Shown one piece after another: positions 62,879 to 64,000 of a DNA stretch of 64,000 nt. A model generated the notes under the pieces. That model made no database searches. It saw only the letters and a program-made list of their open reading frames with translations, and had not been told where the DNA came from. Position 1 is the stretch's first letter. Each line of letters opens with the position of its first letter. Origin of the DNA: Roseovarius arcticus (GTDB lineage: Bacteria; Pseudomonadota; Alphaproteobacteria; Rhodobacterales; Rhodobacteraceae); the NCBI RefSeq assembly GCF_006125015.1, contig NZ_SZZN01000001.1, positions 3,968,001-4,032,000 on the forward strand. Reading direction: 5' to 3'. The position numbers and the translations under genes were made by a program.

Positions 62879-64000
62879 ATGACGGCGACACGCGGACGAC
62901 GGACCGGACGCCAGGAACGCATGGCCCTTCGCGCGGCCAAGCCTGTGATCGATCCATGTCCGCCCGGCCAGATTGGCGGCAGCTACAAACCTCTTACCGA
63001 ATTCGAGCTGCGCCGCATCCACGATACGGCGCTGGATCTGCTGGAGAAGCTGGGCATGGGCGAGGTGCCACCCCGCCTGCGCGAAGATCTGCTGGCCGCT
63101 GGCGCGACGGATAATGGCGCGGGGCGCATCCTCTTTCCTCCTGCACTGGTTGAGGCCGCCATCGATCAGGCGGCCAAGACCTTCGTGTTGCATGGTCGCG
63201 ACCCGGACCGCTCGATCGAGGTCGGCGGCAACCGGGTTTATTTTGGCACCGGCGGCGCGGCGGTGCAGACCCTGGACATGACAAGCGGCCTATACCGGCC
63301 ATCGACCCTTGTAGATTTGCACGATTTCACCCGGCTTCAAGACACCTTGGCCAATGTCAGCTGGTTCACGCGCTGCTGTGTGGCAACAGACGTTCCCGAT
63401 AACTTCGATCTGGACGTAAACACGGTCTACGCACTGCTGAAAAATACGACCAAGCCAACAGCCACGTCGTTCACTTTGGCGGAACATGTGGAACCGATTG
63501 TCAGGATGCTGGATATCGCTGCCGGAGGTCCGGGTGAGTTTTCAAGGCGCCCGTTTATGAAGGCCCACATCAGCCCGGTCATCTCGCCGTTGCGCTACGG
63601 TGAGGACGCCGTGGATGTGGTTTACGAATGCGTCAAACACAACATTCCGATGTCCTGTATCACGGCCGCGCAGGCCGGGGCCACGGCACCTGCGACGCTC
63701 GCCGGTTTTCTGGCGCAATCGCTTGCCGAGACGCTGGCCAGCCTCGTGATGGTGCATTCAATACAGCCTGGCTTTCCCATGGTTTTTGCCAATTGGCCGC
63801 TTGTGGTGGACCTTCGCACCGGCTCGTTTTCAGGGGGCAGCGGAGAGACGGCAGTGCTGAATGCCGCGTCTGCGCAGCTGTCAAACTGGCTGGGCCTGCC
63901 ATCGGGTGTTGCCTGCTCGATGACCGATGCCAAGGCGATTGATGCGCAATACGGGATGGAAAAGGGCATCACCTCGCTGGCCGCAGCTCTTGCCGGGGGC
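62879..64000 (+). CDS. MttB-family trimethylamine methyltransferase, non-pyrrolysine (5' part)
   Basis: An open frame of 374 codons runs from ATG 62879 to the window end without a stop. It is the (beta/alpha)8 MttB/MtgB family: FELRRIHDTALDLLEKLGM, VYFGTGGAAVQTLDM, AAQAGATAPATLAGFLAQS, AETLASLVMVH and the late MTDAKAIDAQYGMEKG. True MttB reads through an in-frame TAG as pyrrolysine; no in-frame stop occurs here, so this is a non-Pyl member, like MtgB (glycine betaine) and relatives that use quaternary amines. It needs a corrinoid protein, which may be encoded beyond the window. Confidence 0.88.
   Translation, partial: MTATRGRRTGRQERMALRAAKPVIDPCPPGQIGGSYKPLTEFELRRIHDTALDLLEKLGMGEVPPRLREDLLAAGATDNGAGRILFPPALVEAAIDQAAKTFVLHGRDPDRSIEVGGNRVYFGTGGAAVQTLDMTSGLYRPSTLVDLHDFTRLQDTLANVSWFTRCCVATDVPDNFDLDVNTVYALLKNTTKPTATSFTLAEHVEPIVRMLDIAAGGPGEFSRRPFMKAHISPVISPLRYGEDAVDVVYECVKHNIPMSCITAAQAGATAPATLAGFLAQSLAETLASLVMVHSIQPGFPMVFANWPLVVDLRTGSFSGGSGETAVLNAASAQLSNWLGLPSGVACSMTDAKAIDAQYGMEKGITSLAAALAGG

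Noticed and set aside
62879..64000. Pyrrolysine-containing MttB
   Set aside because: No in-frame TAG or other stop in the visible 374 codons.

Overview
The window is chromosomal DNA of a GC-rich alphaproteobacterium, most likely a marine Rhodobacterales (Roseobacter-group) species. This rests on gene orders and protein types typical of that group: ftsK followed by lolA, pyrB followed by a pseudo-dihydroorotase and plsY, hemD followed by a Mic60-like gene and hemY, several dimethylglycine-dehydrogenase-type demethylases, and a sulfonate-lyase gene (cuyA). No rRNA, insertion sequence, integrase or CRISPR array was seen. One tRNA gene, tRNA-Thr(CGT), is present. All homologies are judged by eye; no database search was run.

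Layout. 0-10 kb: a truncated ubiH-type hydroxylase, an amidase, ftsK, lolA, a small lytic transglycosylase, hspQ, a gamma-glutamyltransferase and a STAS/anti-sigma kinase pair. 10-18.5 kb: msrC, then a tightly packed operon of an XRE-cupin regulator, a LysE exporter, two GFA-family proteins, two large FAD/folate demethylases and, between them, a betaine-homocysteine-type methyltransferase. It looks like a module for stripping N-methyl groups and handling the C1 units. 18.6-20.5 kb: an ExbB/ExbD/ExbD operon in which the second ExbD has Asn at the usual Asp. 20.5-30.4 kb: enoyl-CoA hydratase and SDR, a DUF2125 protein, pmbA, an inositol-phosphatase-family gene, the overlapping operon pyrB - tail-anchored protein - pyrX - plsY - small protein, and an unusual uracil-DNA glycosylase. 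30.4-49.6 kb is mostly housekeeping: LysE, moaB, an RND efflux pair, a DsbD-N-like protein, YqgE, a pseudouridine synthase, a kinase with an unusual C-terminus, aldehyde dehydrogenase, a 1-Cys peroxiredoxin, EVE and YciI proteins, tsaD, hemD, mic60 and hemY.

49.7-56.8 kb, directly downstream of the tRNA, is a signalling and stress region. It holds a KaiC-like double ATPase coupled to an HWE histidine kinase and a receiver, a 24-residue membrane peptide behind an EcfG-like promoter, a membrane protein, an acetyltransferase and a GAF histidine kinase.

56.9-64 kb is the most interesting part. One strand carries a third FAD/folate demethylase, cuyA (cysteate sulfo-lyase), an Asp/Glu-type racemase and a histidinol-dehydrogenase-family enzyme resembling HpsN. 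A non-pyrrolysine MttB-family methyltransferase is divergent and cut by the window end. Together they could form a route that demethylates an N-methylated C3 aminosulfonate, oxidises its alcohol to cysteate, corrects the stereochemistry and desulfonates it to pyruvate, ammonium and sulfite. Each enzyme family is recognisable, but the combined pathway and its substrate (for example cysteinolic acid or an N-methyl derivative) are inference.
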